Of a stretch of DNA of 64,000 bases, positions 34,485 through 44,385 are shown in pieces. The position numbers and the translations under genes were made by a program. Position 1 is the first letter of the stretch, and each line of letters begins with the position of its first letter. Source of the stretch: an uncultured Clostridia bacterium (GTDB lineage Bacteria > Bacillota > Clostridia > UBA1381); contig CAKSUM010000011.1 of NCBI GenBank assembly GCA_934501535.1, positions 35,572 through 99,571 of the forward strand, written 5' to 3'. The notes below the pieces were generated by a model. It was not told where the DNA came from, did no database searches, and saw only the letters and a program-made list of their open reading frames with translations.

Positions 34485-35258
34485 ATGTATTTTCTGAATG
34501 AAAACCGTAAATATGACGAGTGTCAGATATTAAGTGCGCGTGATGGCTATTTTGCGGAACATTTCCATGAAAACCTTGAGATTGTGTTAATGACAGGCGG
34601 TGAACGCACACTGATATTGAACGGGAAAACGATTACCATGCGAAAGGGCGATATTGCATTTATATTTCCGTTCAGTCTGCATGAATACGGCGGTGATGAG
34701 TGTGAATACACGTGGCTGGGAATACATCCGAGCTTCATGCAGGACTATACATCATTGCTTTTAAGCTCCTTGCCCGAAAACCCGGTAATTCATGAGGAGG
34801 ACAGGAGCGAGCTTGCCGATACGGTAATAAATTCACTGTTTTTCTCAGATGAGAAGTCGGCGGTTTTTATAAAAGGAATAACAACGGCACTGTTATGTAT
34901 TCTGCTTCCGCAGCTTAATATTAAAAACAACGGTGCGGAAAACAATAACGGCTGTATTTTAAAATATATGATGCTGCATCATTTTGATGAGGATTTTTCG
35001 ATTGCGCAAATGGCGCACGAGCTGGGAATGGGCGAAAGAAAAATACGTGAGTATTTTTCAAAATTCTGCGGCATAAGCTTCAGCGATTTCCTCAGGCGCT
35101 ATAAAATAAACGACGCGATGAATTTACTCAGAAATACAGACAAGAACATCACCGAAATTGCAATGGAGTGCGGTTTTGACAGCGTGCGGACTTTTAACCG
35201 TACATTCTTTAAAATCTGCGGCTGCTCTCCCACGCAGTTCAGGCTGAATACAAATTAA
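34485..35258 (+). CDS. AraC-family regulator with cupin domain
   Basis: 257 residues. Cupin N-terminus (HFHENLEIVLMTGGERTLIL, FPFSLHEYGG) and two HTH motifs (FSIAQMAHELGMGERKIREY, KNITEIAMECGFDSVRTFNR). Start chosen at the ATG after AGAGGTGA, which fits the promoter; a longer frame from 34287 overlaps the SIS gene. It precedes the DUF1861-GH2-HAD genes on the same strand and ends in a terminator, so it is its own unit. Confidence 0.9.
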   Translation: MYFLNENRKYDECQILSARDGYFAEHFHENLEIVLMTGGERTLILNGKTITMRKGDIAFIFPFSLHEYGGDECEYTWLGIHPSFMQDYTSLLLSSLPENPVIHEEDRSELADTVINSLFFSDEKSAVFIKGITTALLCILLPQLNIKNNGAENNNGCILKYMMLHHFDEDFSIAQMAHELGMGERKIREYFSKFCGISFSDFLRRYKINDAMNLLRNTDKNITEIAMECGFDSVRTFNRTFFKICGCSPTQFRLNTN

Positions 35259-35272
35259 AATATATTTTACGG

Positions 35273-35301
35273 AAAGTGTTGCTTTACGCAGCACTTTTTT
35301 T
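35273..35301 (+). terminator. terminator after the second AraC gene
   Basis: AAAGTGTTGC-TTTAC-GCAGCACTTT (10 bp, one G-U) running into a T tract. Confidence 0.85.
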
Positions 35302-35341
35302 CGTTTTGCAGCAATTTGTCCGATACTGTGCCGGATTTGTC

Positions 35342-35371
35342 TTGCTAATGATATTTTATAAATGATATACT
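35342..35371 (+). promoter_or_regulatory. promoter of the main glycan operon
   Basis: TTGCTA (35342-35347), 18 bases, TATACT (35366-35371), about 72 bases before the first gene. The -35 box is weak, which fits activation by an AraC protein. Confidence 0.45.
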
Positions 35372-35443
35372 ACAAATAGATAAAATAACAAGTGACATAT
35401 TGGGAAAAATATACAATTTGCACAAAGCGAAAGGAACGATACA

Positions 35444-36358
35444 ATGAACATTGAAAGCATGAGAAACGAGTTTGAAAAAACAAAAAAAGTATATGACAGC
35501 GCAATTATTAAATTTGTCGGGATAGACGGATTTGACGTATATAATTGCTCAATACCTTTTTTGCGGAACGGAAACAGATACATTTACGGCAGAGTGGAAA
35601 AAAGAGATGAGTGGGCAAGGTCATGGGTTCGCTTGTTTAGGGAAACCGCGCCCGATGAATTTACCGTTGTAAGAGATTCAATGATTTATCAGCTCGAGGA
35701 TCCGTATATTGCCGAAATAGGCGGTGAACTTGTACTCGGCGGAACGCACGTTCCGTACAGATGCGGACAGCCAAATTCATTCTCGGGATATTTTTACCGG
35801 GGAAAGGATCTTGAGGATATGTTTTATTTTGCAACCGGCCCCGACGGTATGAAAGATATACGCCTTGTGGAGCTTCCCGACGGAATAGGTGTGTTTTCGC
35901 GCCCCAACGGCAGAGTGGGATTTACCGAAATTTCAAATCTCAATGAGCTTGACAGCGAGGTTATCGCAAATGCAAAAATAATCGATATGTTTGATGAAAA
36001 CGAGTACGGCGGCTGTAATCAGTGCTATTATCTCGGCGGCGGACTTATCGGCGTGATTGCGCATCAGGCATACTACAATGACCCGAATATGATAAGGTAC
36101 ATAAACATTTCATGCGTGTATGATTACAAAGCAAATGAAATCAAGGATAAAAAGGTAATAGGAACAATAACATGCTATCCGCCGGTTGACGGCAGCAAAA
36201 AAGAGCCGGGAAAGCCCGACCGCGATATGTCGGACGTGTCATTCTCATCGGGAATTGTTCTGCGCGAAGACGGAAAAGCAGACCTCTACAGCGGACTTTG
36301 TGATGTTTGTGAGGGAAGAATTACTATAGACGATCCATTTGCGGCATATCGGAGTTAA
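35444..36358 (+). CDS. DUF1861 family protein, GH130-like beta-propeller
   Basis: 304 residues matching DUF1861 (also called MTP-1 family), whose five-bladed propeller fold is related to beta-mannoside phosphorylases of GH130. Visible landmarks are EDPYIAEIGGELVLGGTHV, KDIRLVELPDGIGVFSRP and NEYGGCNQCYYLGGGLIGVI. No signal peptide. It lies 3 bp before a mannosidase-type GH2 gene, supporting a role on a mannosyl or similar oligosaccharide. Catalytic activity is inferred. Confidence 0.75.
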   Translation: MNIESMRNEFEKTKKVYDSAIIKFVGIDGFDVYNCSIPFLRNGNRYIYGRVEKRDEWARSWVRLFRETAPDEFTVVRDSMIYQLEDPYIAEIGGELVLGGTHVPYRCGQPNSFSGYFYRGKDLEDMFYFATGPDGMKDIRLVELPDGIGVFSRPNGRVGFTEISNLNELDSEVIANAKIIDMFDENEYGGCNQCYYLGGGLIGVIAHQAYYNDPNMIRYINISCVYDYKANEIKDKKVIGTITCYPPVDGSKKEPGKPDRDMSDVSFSSGIVLREDGKADLYSGLCDVCEGRITIDDPFAAYRS

Positions 36359-36361
36359 GCT

Positions 36362-38623
36362 ATGAAAAAGATATTTTTAAACGGCAAATGGAATTTATAC
36401 TTTGCAAAGCAGAAATCGTTTGAGTCGGTATATCCGCCGTTAATGTCGGAGTTCGGCAGGGTGGAATGTACCGTTCCCGGCAATGTTGAGCTTGATTTGG
36501 CAGAGGCGGGATTTTTGCCGGAGGATTTATATTTTTCAGATAATATAAATTCCGTGCAGCAGTGTGAGGACTACGAATGGTGGTATGAACGCACATTCGG
36601 CAGACCCGAAGAAAACGGCAGAAATACTCTTGTTTTTGAGGGCGTGGACTGTCTTGCGGAATATTGGCTCAACGGCGAAAAGATAGGCGAAAGCGATAAC
36701 ATGTTTACGGAACAAGAGTTTGATGTTACCGAAAAACTCAAAAACGAAAATCTTCTTCAAATCCGTCTGCGCTCGGCGATGCTTGAAGCGGATAAATACG
36801 ATATTCCTGTATACACGGCGGCAACTTGGTCAAATCACCCCGAATCGGTGAATGTGCGCAAAGCACCGCATATGTACGGCTGGGATATTATGCCCCGTGC
36901 CGTCAGTGCGGGGCTGTGGCGTGACGTGTATCTGTGCGTACATTCGGAGTATGAGATAATGCAGCTGTTCTGCCAGACAAGAAGCATACAGCACGGCAGC
37001 GCCGAGGTATGGGTTTCGTATTGGGCAAATAAAATCCCCTCCGACGCATATGCGGAGATAATCGGAAAATGCGGTGAAAGCAGCTTTTATGCAAAGGAAA
37101 AAATGTATTACAAAACAGGTGTTGTCTATGTTACGGTAAATGAACCGAAGCTTTGGCAGCCGAAAAATTACGGTGAACCGAATTTGTATGACGTGACGGT
37201 TAATCTTATAAGCGGCGGCATGATTTTGTGCAGCAAAAGCATATCTTTCGGGATAAGGACTGCGGAGCTGATACACACCGAAACAACCGACGGGAAAAAC
37301 GGCGCGTTTGAATTCCGCATAAACGGAAATGACATTATGTGCATGGGCACAAACTGGGTTCCGCTTGACGCCTTTCACAGCAGGGATAGAGAGAGGCTTG
37401 CAAAAGCGTTGGAGCTGCTTGACAATTCAAACAGCAATATTATTCGCTGCTGGGGCGGAAATGTTTACGAGTGTGATGAATTTTACGATTTCTGTGACGC
37501 TCACGGCATTATGGTATGGCAGGATTTTGCAATGGCATGCAACGCATATCCGCAGAATGAGAAAATGTATAAAAGCATTTTTGATGAGGCAAGCTCGGTT
37601 GTAAAAAGACTCAGGCATCACGCCTCGCTGGTATTGTGGTGCGGTGATAACGAGTGCGATCAGCTGCTTTACCAATGCGGTGTAAGTCCCGATACCAATA
37701 TTCTGACAAGAGGTGCGATTGCGGAGGCAATAAGGCTGCATGATAAAAACAGACCGTATATACCCAGTTCGCCGTATATTACCGATAAGGTATATAAAGA
37801 CCGCAATTATGAGCATTTGCCGGAGGATCACCTTTGGGGGCCGAGAGATTATTACAAAAGCGATTTTTATAAAAATTCAAAGGCGCATTTTTTAAGTGAA
37901 ATAGGCTATCACGGCTGTCCCGACAGAAAATCGATTGAAAAATTCATAGACAAAGAGCATTTATGGCCGATTTCGGATAACGAGCAATGGATATTACATT
38001 CATCGGATCAGAAAGGCTGCGCTGACAGAGTTGAGCTGATGAATAATCAGATATATCAGCTGTTCGGCGAATACCCCGATAATCTTGATGATTTCTGCAC
38101 AGCGTCGCAGATTTCACAGGCAGAGGCGATGAAGTTTTTTATTGAACACGCGAGAATTAAATACCCCATCTGCACGGGCATAATATGGTGGAATTTGCTT
38201 GACGGCTGGCCGCAGATGTCGGACGCGGCGGTGGACTATTATTTTGAGAAAAAGCTTGCTTATTATTATATCAGAAATATTCAAACACCGGTTATATTGG
38301 CATTTGATGAGCCGAACTCGTGGAATACGGAACTTCATATGATAAACAATTCAAATACGGCTTGTGACGCGGCGTATACGGTGACGGATTTGGACACCGG
38401 CGCCGAGCTGTGTTCGGGAAAAGCTACCGTAAATCCGGGAGAAAATATTGTTATTGAAAAAATTCCGGTGATGTATTCGGATTGCAGAATGTTCCTGATA
38501 AAATGGGAAACGCAGGGTACGGTTCATTACAACCATTATCTTTTGGGCTTGCCGCCGATTTCGCTTAATAGATACAAAAAATGGCTTGATATATTAAAAG
38601 AATTCTACAAAGCAGAGGAATAG
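36362..38623 (+). CDS. glycoside hydrolase family 2, beta-mannosidase-like
   Basis: 753 residues, cytoplasmic. N-terminal jelly roll (NGKWNLYFAKQ to about 160), two beta-sandwich parts, then the TIM barrel. Acid/base Glu431 in LVLWCGDNECDQ (the WCGxNE form is typical of beta-mannosidases) and nucleophile Glu513 in FLSEIGYHG; their spacing of 82 residues is usual. The segment IRCWGGNVYECDEFYDFCDA is strongly conserved. Other beta-glycosides are possible. Ribosome site GGAG 7 bases before ATG. Confidence 0.88.
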   Translation: MKKIFLNGKWNLYFAKQKSFESVYPPLMSEFGRVECTVPGNVELDLAEAGFLPEDLYFSDNINSVQQCEDYEWWYERTFGRPEENGRNTLVFEGVDCLAEYWLNGEKIGESDNMFTEQEFDVTEKLKNENLLQIRLRSAMLEADKYDIPVYTAATWSNHPESVNVRKAPHMYGWDIMPRAVSAGLWRDVYLCVHSEYEIMQLFCQTRSIQHGSAEVWVSYWANKIPSDAYAEIIGKCGESSFYAKEKMYYKTGVVYVTVNEPKLWQPKNYGEPNLYDVTVNLISGGMILCSKSISFGIRTAELIHTETTDGKNGAFEFRINGNDIMCMGTNWVPLDAFHSRDRERLAKALELLDNSNSNIIRCWGGNVYECDEFYDFCDAHGIMVWQDFAMACNAYPQNEKMYKSIFDEASSVVKRLRHHASLVLWCGDNECDQLLYQCGVSPDTNILTRGAIAEAIRLHDKNRPYIPSSPYITDKVYKDRNYEHLPEDHLWGPRDYYKSDFYKNSKAHFLSEIGYHGCPDRKSIEKFIDKEHLWPISDNEQWILHSSDQKGCADRVELMNNQIYQLFGEYPDNLDDFCTASQISQAEAMKFFIEHARIKYPICTGIIWWNLLDGWPQMSDAAVDYYFEKKLAYYYIRNIQTPVILAFDEPNSWNTELHMINNSNTACDAAYTVTDLDTGAELCSGKATVNPGENIVIEKIPVMYSDCRMFLIKWETQGTVHYNHYLLGLPPISLNRYKKWLDILKEFYKAEE

Positions 38624-38624
38624 T

Positions 38625-39620
38625 ATGATAACGATAAATGACAACGTAAAAGACAAAGGAATTGAAATCGTCACGCCGTTTGGCACACGTGAAATAACGC
38701 ACGTTTTTCATGATATAGACGGCACACATTCGCTCATCAGGGAATGGCAGCCCGTAATGAGTCTTGTTCTGTGCTATGCAATCACTTACGGATTACCCGA
38801 AAATTTCGACAGTGACGAAAACATTCAAGAGCTTATCGGCAGAGTGGGCGAGCTGAGAAGTGATGAAACAGACAGCTTTTGCATCGAATCAGCCGGATTA
38901 AGCGCACTTACTCAAATGGAATGGGCAATAAGACGTGCGGTGCAGGAGGGCAGCATAAATGCGGGACTGACCGAGAGCGCAAACGAAGTAAATGCAAGAA
39001 TAATCAAAGACATTTGGTGCGGAAAAGAAATTTTTGATGACGAAAACGAACCAAAAGATTTCCTCGATTATCTGTCCGAAATGACGCCGAGACTGTTCAA
39101 GATGTATGAGAAAATATTAAACGGTGCGTGCCGTGATAAAAATTTGCGAATTGCCTTGAAAAATCCCGATAAAATGCGCGTCAAAGGGTCATATGAGTTT
39201 GTGAAATTTTTAAATAGCATGGGGCTTAAAAATTATCTTGTAACGGGAGCGGTAATCTCATATGACCAAAACGGCAAGCCGTTCGGAGGAATGTATGAGG
39301 AAATAACCTCTCTCGGATTTAAGATTGAACCCGACGGAGATTTTGAAAGCATAGAAGGCTCAACATGGGATAACAAAATTCCAAAAAATGAAGTTATGCA
39401 AAAACTTTGCAAAAAGCTTTGCATAAATCCCGAAAAAGTACTGGTAATAGGCGACGGCAGAAGCGAAATCGAGGCAGGCAAGAAAATGAATGCCGTAACG
39501 ATAAGCATACTTCCCGAGAGTGCGGAGCGTCAGAGGGAGATACATAAGGCATTAAAAACCAATGTTATTATTTCCGATTACACGGCCGCAGGTTTGAGAG
39601 AAATGTTTATACAATACTAA
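38625..39620 (+). CDS. HAD-family hydrolase
   Basis: 331 residues. Motif I HDIDGT (nucleophile Asp30, Asp32), motif III/IV VLVIGDGRSEIEAG near the end; the cap is unusually long (about 130 residues, mostly helical). Likely a phosphatase on a sugar phosphate or other small metabolite. One base separates it from the GH2 stop, so it is co-expressed with the glycan enzymes, which is unusual for this family. Confidence 0.8.
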   Translation: MITINDNVKDKGIEIVTPFGTREITHVFHDIDGTHSLIREWQPVMSLVLCYAITYGLPENFDSDENIQELIGRVGELRSDETDSFCIESAGLSALTQMEWAIRRAVQEGSINAGLTESANEVNARIIKDIWCGKEIFDDENEPKDFLDYLSEMTPRLFKMYEKILNGACRDKNLRIALKNPDKMRVKGSYEFVKFLNSMGLKNYLVTGAVISYDQNGKPFGGMYEEITSLGFKIEPDGDFESIEGSTWDNKIPKNEVMQKLCKKLCINPEKVLVIGDGRSEIEAGKKMNAVTISILPESAERQREIHKALKTNVIISDYTAAGLREMFIQY

Positions 39621-39680
39621 AACGATCCACAGCTGCGGAGGCAGTTAAAATAAAATCAAAGAAAACAGGAGGAGAAAAAG

Positions 39681-42600
39681 ATGAAAAAAATCATATCAAG
39701 GTTTCTGGCACTCGCCATGCTGATAACTTCTTGTCAGTTTACGGCAGCAAGTGCGAATGAACCGGATGCAAAAGTCTGGGGCGATCCGAATTTCACCGAG
39801 AATTTTGCAAACTACACATCGGACGATATAGAGTATGATTCGTCGGGCAATTATTACAGACTCGGCGATGGCGTGAAAACCGTTGCTGCAAATCCGTCCG
39901 GAGCAAAGTGGGTAACTTCAAACGAGTGGAAGTCGCTTAACGGTGACGGAAAAGTGTTTGTTAATTACCAAGACGGAAGAATGGGAATAAACGGCTGCGG
40001 CTCGGGCTGGACATCGTCAATAAACCTCGACATGGGCGATGTAAGAATAGACAAACTTGAGCGGCTTACATTTAAGACATCAACAGACAACCGTGCACAG
40101 GGAATGATGATGTTTGTGAGTGAGGACGAAAAGAACTGGATAATGTTCGGTTCACGTAACGGCGAGGGTGTTGACTATACCTCGCAGGGAAATGCGCCGT
40201 TTGTCATAAAATGTGTAAACGGAACAAGAAGTCTCGTGTCTGAAGATACGCAGACCTGGGGCGGCGGCTACCATGGCTACAACTGGGACATTCAGGCGGA
40301 CGGAAATACAATCACATGGACAGTCATTGAAGAAGGAACAGACCTCACATGGACAGACAGCTACATCGATACCGACGGGATAATCTCGGCAGAGTGGAAA
40401 TATCCGTGTGCAGCATACTCAATAGGCGACGGCTGGGGTTATATTTACAATGCACAGATGTGGTACAAAGAGGCAAAGGTTTGGGGTGAGCCAAATTTCA
40501 CCGAGAATTTTGCAAACTACACATCGGACGACATAGAATATGATTCGTCAAATAATTATTACAGACTCGGCGACGGCGTGAAAACCGTTGCAGCAAATCC
40601 GTCGGGAGCAAAGTGGGTAACGTCAAACGAGTGGAAATCGCTGAACGGTGACGGAAAAGTGTTTGTTAATTACCAAGACGGAAGAATGGGAATAAACGGC
40701 TGCGGCTCGGGCTGGACATCGTCAATAAACCTCGACATGGGCGATGTAAGAATAGACAAACTTGAGCGGCTTACATTTAAGACATCAACAGACAACCGTG
40801 CACAGGGAATGATGATGTTTGTGAGTGAGGACGAAAAGAACTGGATAATGTTCGGTTCACGTAACGGCGAGGGTGTTGACTATACCTCGCAGGGAAATGC
40901 GCCGTTTGTCATAAAATGTGTAAACGGAACAAGAAGTCTCGTGTCTGAAGATACGCAGACCTGGGGCGGCGGCTACCATGGCTACAACTGGGACATTCAG
41001 GCGGACGGAAATACAATCACATGGACAGTCATTGAAGAAGGAACAAATCTCACGTGGACAGACAGCTACACCGATACTGACGGAATAATCTCGGCAGAGT
41101 GGAAATATCCGTGTGCTGCATACTCAATAGGCGACGGCTGGGGTTATATATACAATGCGCAGCTGTGGTATACAAAGGCAAAATATGATAAATTCACAGA
41201 AAACTTCGCAAACTACACAAGTGCAGATGTTACATATAATTCTGACAGAAATTATTGGAGATTTGGCGACGGAGCTAAAGCGCTCGTGACCAATCCGTCA
41301 GGTGCAAAGTGGGTAACCTCAAAGGTATGGACTGCCCTCAACGGCGACGGTAAAGCTTTTATTTCATATGATAACGGAAGAATAGGAATAAACGGCTGCG
41401 GTTCGGGCTACATATCATCGGTAAATCTTGATATGGGTGATGTGCGGGCAGAAACTATAGGAGAGCTTAAATTCAGAACATCAACAGACAACCGCGCACA
41501 GGGCATGATGATGTTTGTGAGTGAGGACGAAAAGAATTGGATAATGTTCGGTTCACGTAACGGCGAGGGTGTTGACTATACCTCGCAGGGAAATGCGCCG
41601 TTCGTTATAAAATGCGTAAACGGAACAAGAAGTCTCGTGTCTGAAGATACGCAGACCTGGGGCGGCGGCTATCATGGATATAACTGGGATATACAGGTAG
41701 ACGGAAATAAAATCACGTGGTCGGTTGCGGAAGAAGGCACAAACCTTGTATGGACAAACAGCTATACCGACACCGACGGAATAATCTCGGCAAATTGGAA
41801 GTATCCGTGCGCGGCGTACTCGATAGGCGACGGCTGGGGTTATGTATATTCGGCAGAGATGCTTTATACAAAGAAAGCAGAATGGAATTACGAAAAGAAA
41901 GCCTATACAAAGGTTGAGCTTGATGCACTTCTTGAAGATGCGGCATACAATTCCGATGATGTACACAAGCTTCTCGGACTTGACCTTAACAGCGTTAAGC
42001 AGAATACGGGCAGTGCGGCTGTGACTGTCGGCACGGACGGCATTAACGCCGGTGCGGATCTTGACGGCGTAGAGTGTGAATTTGTCGATTCATATGATTT
42101 GTTCTTTAATGAGGACGGAAGCCTTAAAGAGGATTATGTTTCTTTTGCGAAATCAATGCCCAAAATTTCGAGCTTCAGACTCGGCGGAACGGCGTCGGCA
42201 AAAGTAAACTTTATGAATACAATCGGTGCGTTATCCGACAGAAAAGAATCCACATTCATCACGCTTCCCGAAAACACGGATTGGACTGTAGGCGAAAAAT
42301 CGGCTGATGTTATGAAAATGGGTGTTGTGGAATACCTAAAGGTTATTTATGCAAATAACCCGAACGCAAGCTTTATCCCGTGTATATCTATGATGACCAT
42401 GACTCCGGAGGAAACTGCCGAGCTGGTACACTTCCTTACGGACGATGCATCGACCGATTGGGGTGCAAAGCGTGCGGCTCTCGGCATTGAAAATCCCGTG
42501 AACGTTAAATATATGGAGCTGACGAACGAATGTGACCAATACACAGACAGCGGACGCGCATGGTATACAAATCTTGCAAAAGAGCATATTGCGGCAATAA

Positions 42601-44291
42601 ATGCGGCAAATGCGAACGTTAAGGTTATGGCATGTGGCCCGACAGCTCCGTGGGGCAACGGCGAATGGAAATCGTGGGTTGAATATATAGCTGAAAATCT
42701 GGGAACACAAATTGATGCAATATCGTTCCACCCGTATTATTACGGTCACGAAACAGGCACTCTTTTAGAGTATATAAAGGAAATCAAGGCTATTATTGAT
42801 AAAAAAATTCCCGGAAACAATATAAAAATTTCTTTAACGGAGCACGGACGTGACTGGGGATTAAACAAAAACGGTCATACATCAAATATGCTTGCGGCGG
42901 TTATGCAGTCATACTTCCTGCAGGAGGTATCAAAGCTTGATTACGTTGACGGAGCATACATGAACGGATTTATAACAACCGAAAGCGACTTGTGGCAGTA
43001 TTGGATTAACAAAAACGGCGAATGGTATACGTCACCGCTGCAAAAAGCTATGGCGCTTGTCGGCGGCAGTATGGGGGCAAAAACTCTTGATACAACCGTA
43101 AATTATACCGACAATACAGGCGCTTGGCCCGAAGATTTAAGCAGCCGTTCGCTTGAAGATTTGGTAAACGTAACGGCGCAGCAGGTTTCAGACAATGAAA
43201 TTAAGCTTATTATGTCAAATATAGCGGCGTATACAGACGTTGATTTGGCATTTAATCTCGGTGAAAAATATGACCTTGTAAAGGAAGAAGTTTTATCATC
43301 ACCAAATATGGATACTTATGCGTATGACAAATACAGTGCAGACCTTACAACCGTATCGGCTGATGAAACGGAAAAGGAAAACTTTACTTCATATAAGCTT
43401 CCGGCAATGAAAATTGTTGTATTGACGCTTAAGAAATCCGACGGAAGCAAAAAGCTTACAGAGGACTTCTCCTCATACGGCGAAGTGGCTGAAAAATCGG
43501 GAGAAGATGCGGATAAACTGCTTGTTTCGAATGCAAACGGCACAAAGTGGTCGCTTTCCGAAACAAAGACAGGTTATGCGGAAATCGGTCTTGACGAAGT
43601 CTACGGAGCAGCGTCAATTACGGGAGGTAAGCTTGTAATGACGAGCGAAGGTCAGGAAGAAGAATTTGCCGTAAACTGGAATACGGCAGATTTCGCAGGA
43701 CTTGACAATATATCACGAATTAAGTTTACTCTTGCAAACGAAGCAGGAGTTTCGGCAGGCGTCCGCCTGTTCGTAAACAGCGACGAAACGGCGTCTGTTG
43801 AGCTGACAAACGCCGCGGCAGGCTTTGACGGTGCGGTAAGTGTTGACTGGGTATGTGAGCTTGGCAGCGGTACGCTTACATGGAGCGCAACCGACGGTAA
43901 TACCGTAAAAACAGGCAGTGTATCATACAGCGATGCAAATTATGCATACCTTATGCAGGTGTTCACAAAGGCAATCGGTTCGGAAAACTTTGCGGCGTCG
44001 ATTGATGATATAGAAGTCAAATATGGCGCTTCGCAGGGGGAAGAATTTTCCGTAACATATACCCAGAGCGATACGCAGTATACGGTAACCGTAAATCCCG
44101 GACAGTATTCGTCCGTATGGGTTGCGGCGGCATACTATGCCGAGGACGGAAGTCTTATAAAGGTATGCACAAAAACAATTACACAAAACGATACATTAAA
44201 TGCAGCAAAGCCCGACAAGGCATACAGCAGCTTTAAGGTATTCTGCTGGGACGGCGAAAATTCAATGCTGCCGGTCAGCAGAGCTAAATAA
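39681..44291 (+). CDS. large secreted clan GH-A glycoside hydrolase with three tandem beta domains
   Basis: 1536 residues with a signal peptide (1-25, ending ASA). Residues 30-264, 265-499 and 500-731 are three copies of one domain (marker: FGSRNGEGVDYTSQGNAPFV); I know no name for it and suggest a carbohydrate-binding role. Then a TIM-barrel domain (about 765-1160) with proposed acid/base Glu950 in ELTNECDQ and nucleophile Glu1054 in SLTEHGRDW, resembling GH51/GH79/GH39-type enzymes, and a beta-sandwich. The C-terminal quarter holds a fourth more distant beta domain (KLTEDFSSYGEVAEKSGEDA onward) and an Ig-like end. No SLH or cell-wall anchor, so it may be free or held by partners. Ribosome site AGGAGGAG. 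Confidence 0.75.
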   Translation: MKKIISRFLALAMLITSCQFTAASANEPDAKVWGDPNFTENFANYTSDDIEYDSSGNYYRLGDGVKTVAANPSGAKWVTSNEWKSLNGDGKVFVNYQDGRMGINGCGSGWTSSINLDMGDVRIDKLERLTFKTSTDNRAQGMMMFVSEDEKNWIMFGSRNGEGVDYTSQGNAPFVIKCVNGTRSLVSEDTQTWGGGYHGYNWDIQADGNTITWTVIEEGTDLTWTDSYIDTDGIISAEWKYPCAAYSIGDGWGYIYNAQMWYKEAKVWGEPNFTENFANYTSDDIEYDSSNNYYRLGDGVKTVAANPSGAKWVTSNEWKSLNGDGKVFVNYQDGRMGINGCGSGWTSSINLDMGDVRIDKLERLTFKTSTDNRAQGMMMFVSEDEKNWIMFGSRNGEGVDYTSQGNAPFVIKCVNGTRSLVSEDTQTWGGGYHGYNWDIQADGNTITWTVIEEGTNLTWTDSYTDTDGIISAEWKYPCAAYSIGDGWGYIYNAQLWYTKAKYDKFTENFANYTSADVTYNSDRNYWRFGDGAKALVTNPSGAKWVTSKVWTALNGDGKAFISYDNGRIGINGCGSGYISSVNLDMGDVRAETIGELKFRTSTDNRAQGMMMFVSEDEKNWIMFGSRNGEGVDYTSQGNAPFVIKCVNGTRSLVSEDTQTWGGGYHGYNWDIQVDGNKITWSVAEEGTNLVWTNSYTDTDGIISANWKYPCAAYSIGDGWGYVYSAEMLYTKKAEWNYEKKAYTKVELDALLEDAAYNSDDVHKLLGLDLNSVKQNTGSAAVTVGTDGINAGADLDGVECEFVDSYDLFFNEDGSLKEDYVSFAKSMPKISSFRLGGTASAKVNFMNTIGALSDRKESTFITLPENTDWTVGEKSADVMKMGVVEYLKVIYANNPNASFIPCISMMTMTPEETAELVHFLTDDASTDWGAKRAALGIENPVNVKYMELTNECDQYTDSGRAWYTNLAKEHIAAINAANANVKVMACGPTAPWGNGEWKSWVEYIAENLGTQIDAISFHPYYYGHETGTLLEYIKEIKAIIDKKIPGNNIKISLTEHGRDWGLNKNGHTSNMLAAVMQSYFLQEVSKLDYVDGAYMNGFITTESDLWQYWINKNGEWYTSPLQKAMALVGGSMGAKTLDTTVNYTDNTGAWPEDLSSRSLEDLVNVTAQQVSDNEIKLIMSNIAAYTDVDLAFNLGEKYDLVKEEVLSSPNMDTYAYDKYSADLTTVSADETEKENFTSYKLPAMKIVVLTLKKSDGSKKLTEDFSSYGEVAEKSGEDADKLLVSNANGTKWSLSETKTGYAEIGLDEVYGAASITGGKLVMTSEGQEEEFAVNWNTADFAGLDNISRIKFTLANEAGVSAGVRLFVNSDETASVELTNAAAGFDGAVSVDWVCELGSGTLTWSATDGNTVKTGSVSYSDANYAYLMQVFTKAIGSENFAASIDDIEVKYGASQGEEFSVTYTQSDTQYTVTVNPGQYSSVWVAAAYYAEDGSLIKVCTKTITQNDTLNAAKPDKAYSSFKVFCWDGENSMLPVSRAK
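39768..40472 (+). repeat. 235-codon domain repeat, copy 1
   Basis: First copy of the tandem domain. Its interior (about 39942-40338) is base-for-base the same as the matching part of copy 2, apart from scattered differences outside that stretch. Confidence 0.9.
40473..41177 (+). repeat. 235-codon domain repeat, copy 2
   Basis: Same length (705 bp) as copy 1, with silent and a few coding changes only at the ends (for example KVWGDP versus KVWGEP). The near identity indicates recent duplication or gene conversion. Confidence 0.9.
41178..41876 (+). repeat. domain repeat, copy 3 (diverged)
   Basis: The first half differs from copies 1 and 2 in many residues, but about 41490-41670 is again almost identical in DNA, a mosaic pattern that suggests local gene conversion. 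Confidence 0.85.
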
Positions 44292-44321
44292 CTTTAGGTC
44301 CCTCCATTAAATTTTACAGCT

Positions 44322-44356
44322 GCGTGTCGGCACTATGCCGGCATGCGGCCGTAAAA
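44322..44356 (+). other. intercistronic hairpin
   Basis: TTTTAC pairs with GTAAAA and GCTGCGTGTCGGC with GCCGGCATGCGGC (G-U pairs included) around a short loop. It lacks a T tract, so RNA processing or stabilisation is more likely than termination. Confidence 0.5.
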
Positions 44357-44385
44357 TAATATGTTCAAAAAGAAAGGAGATACAT

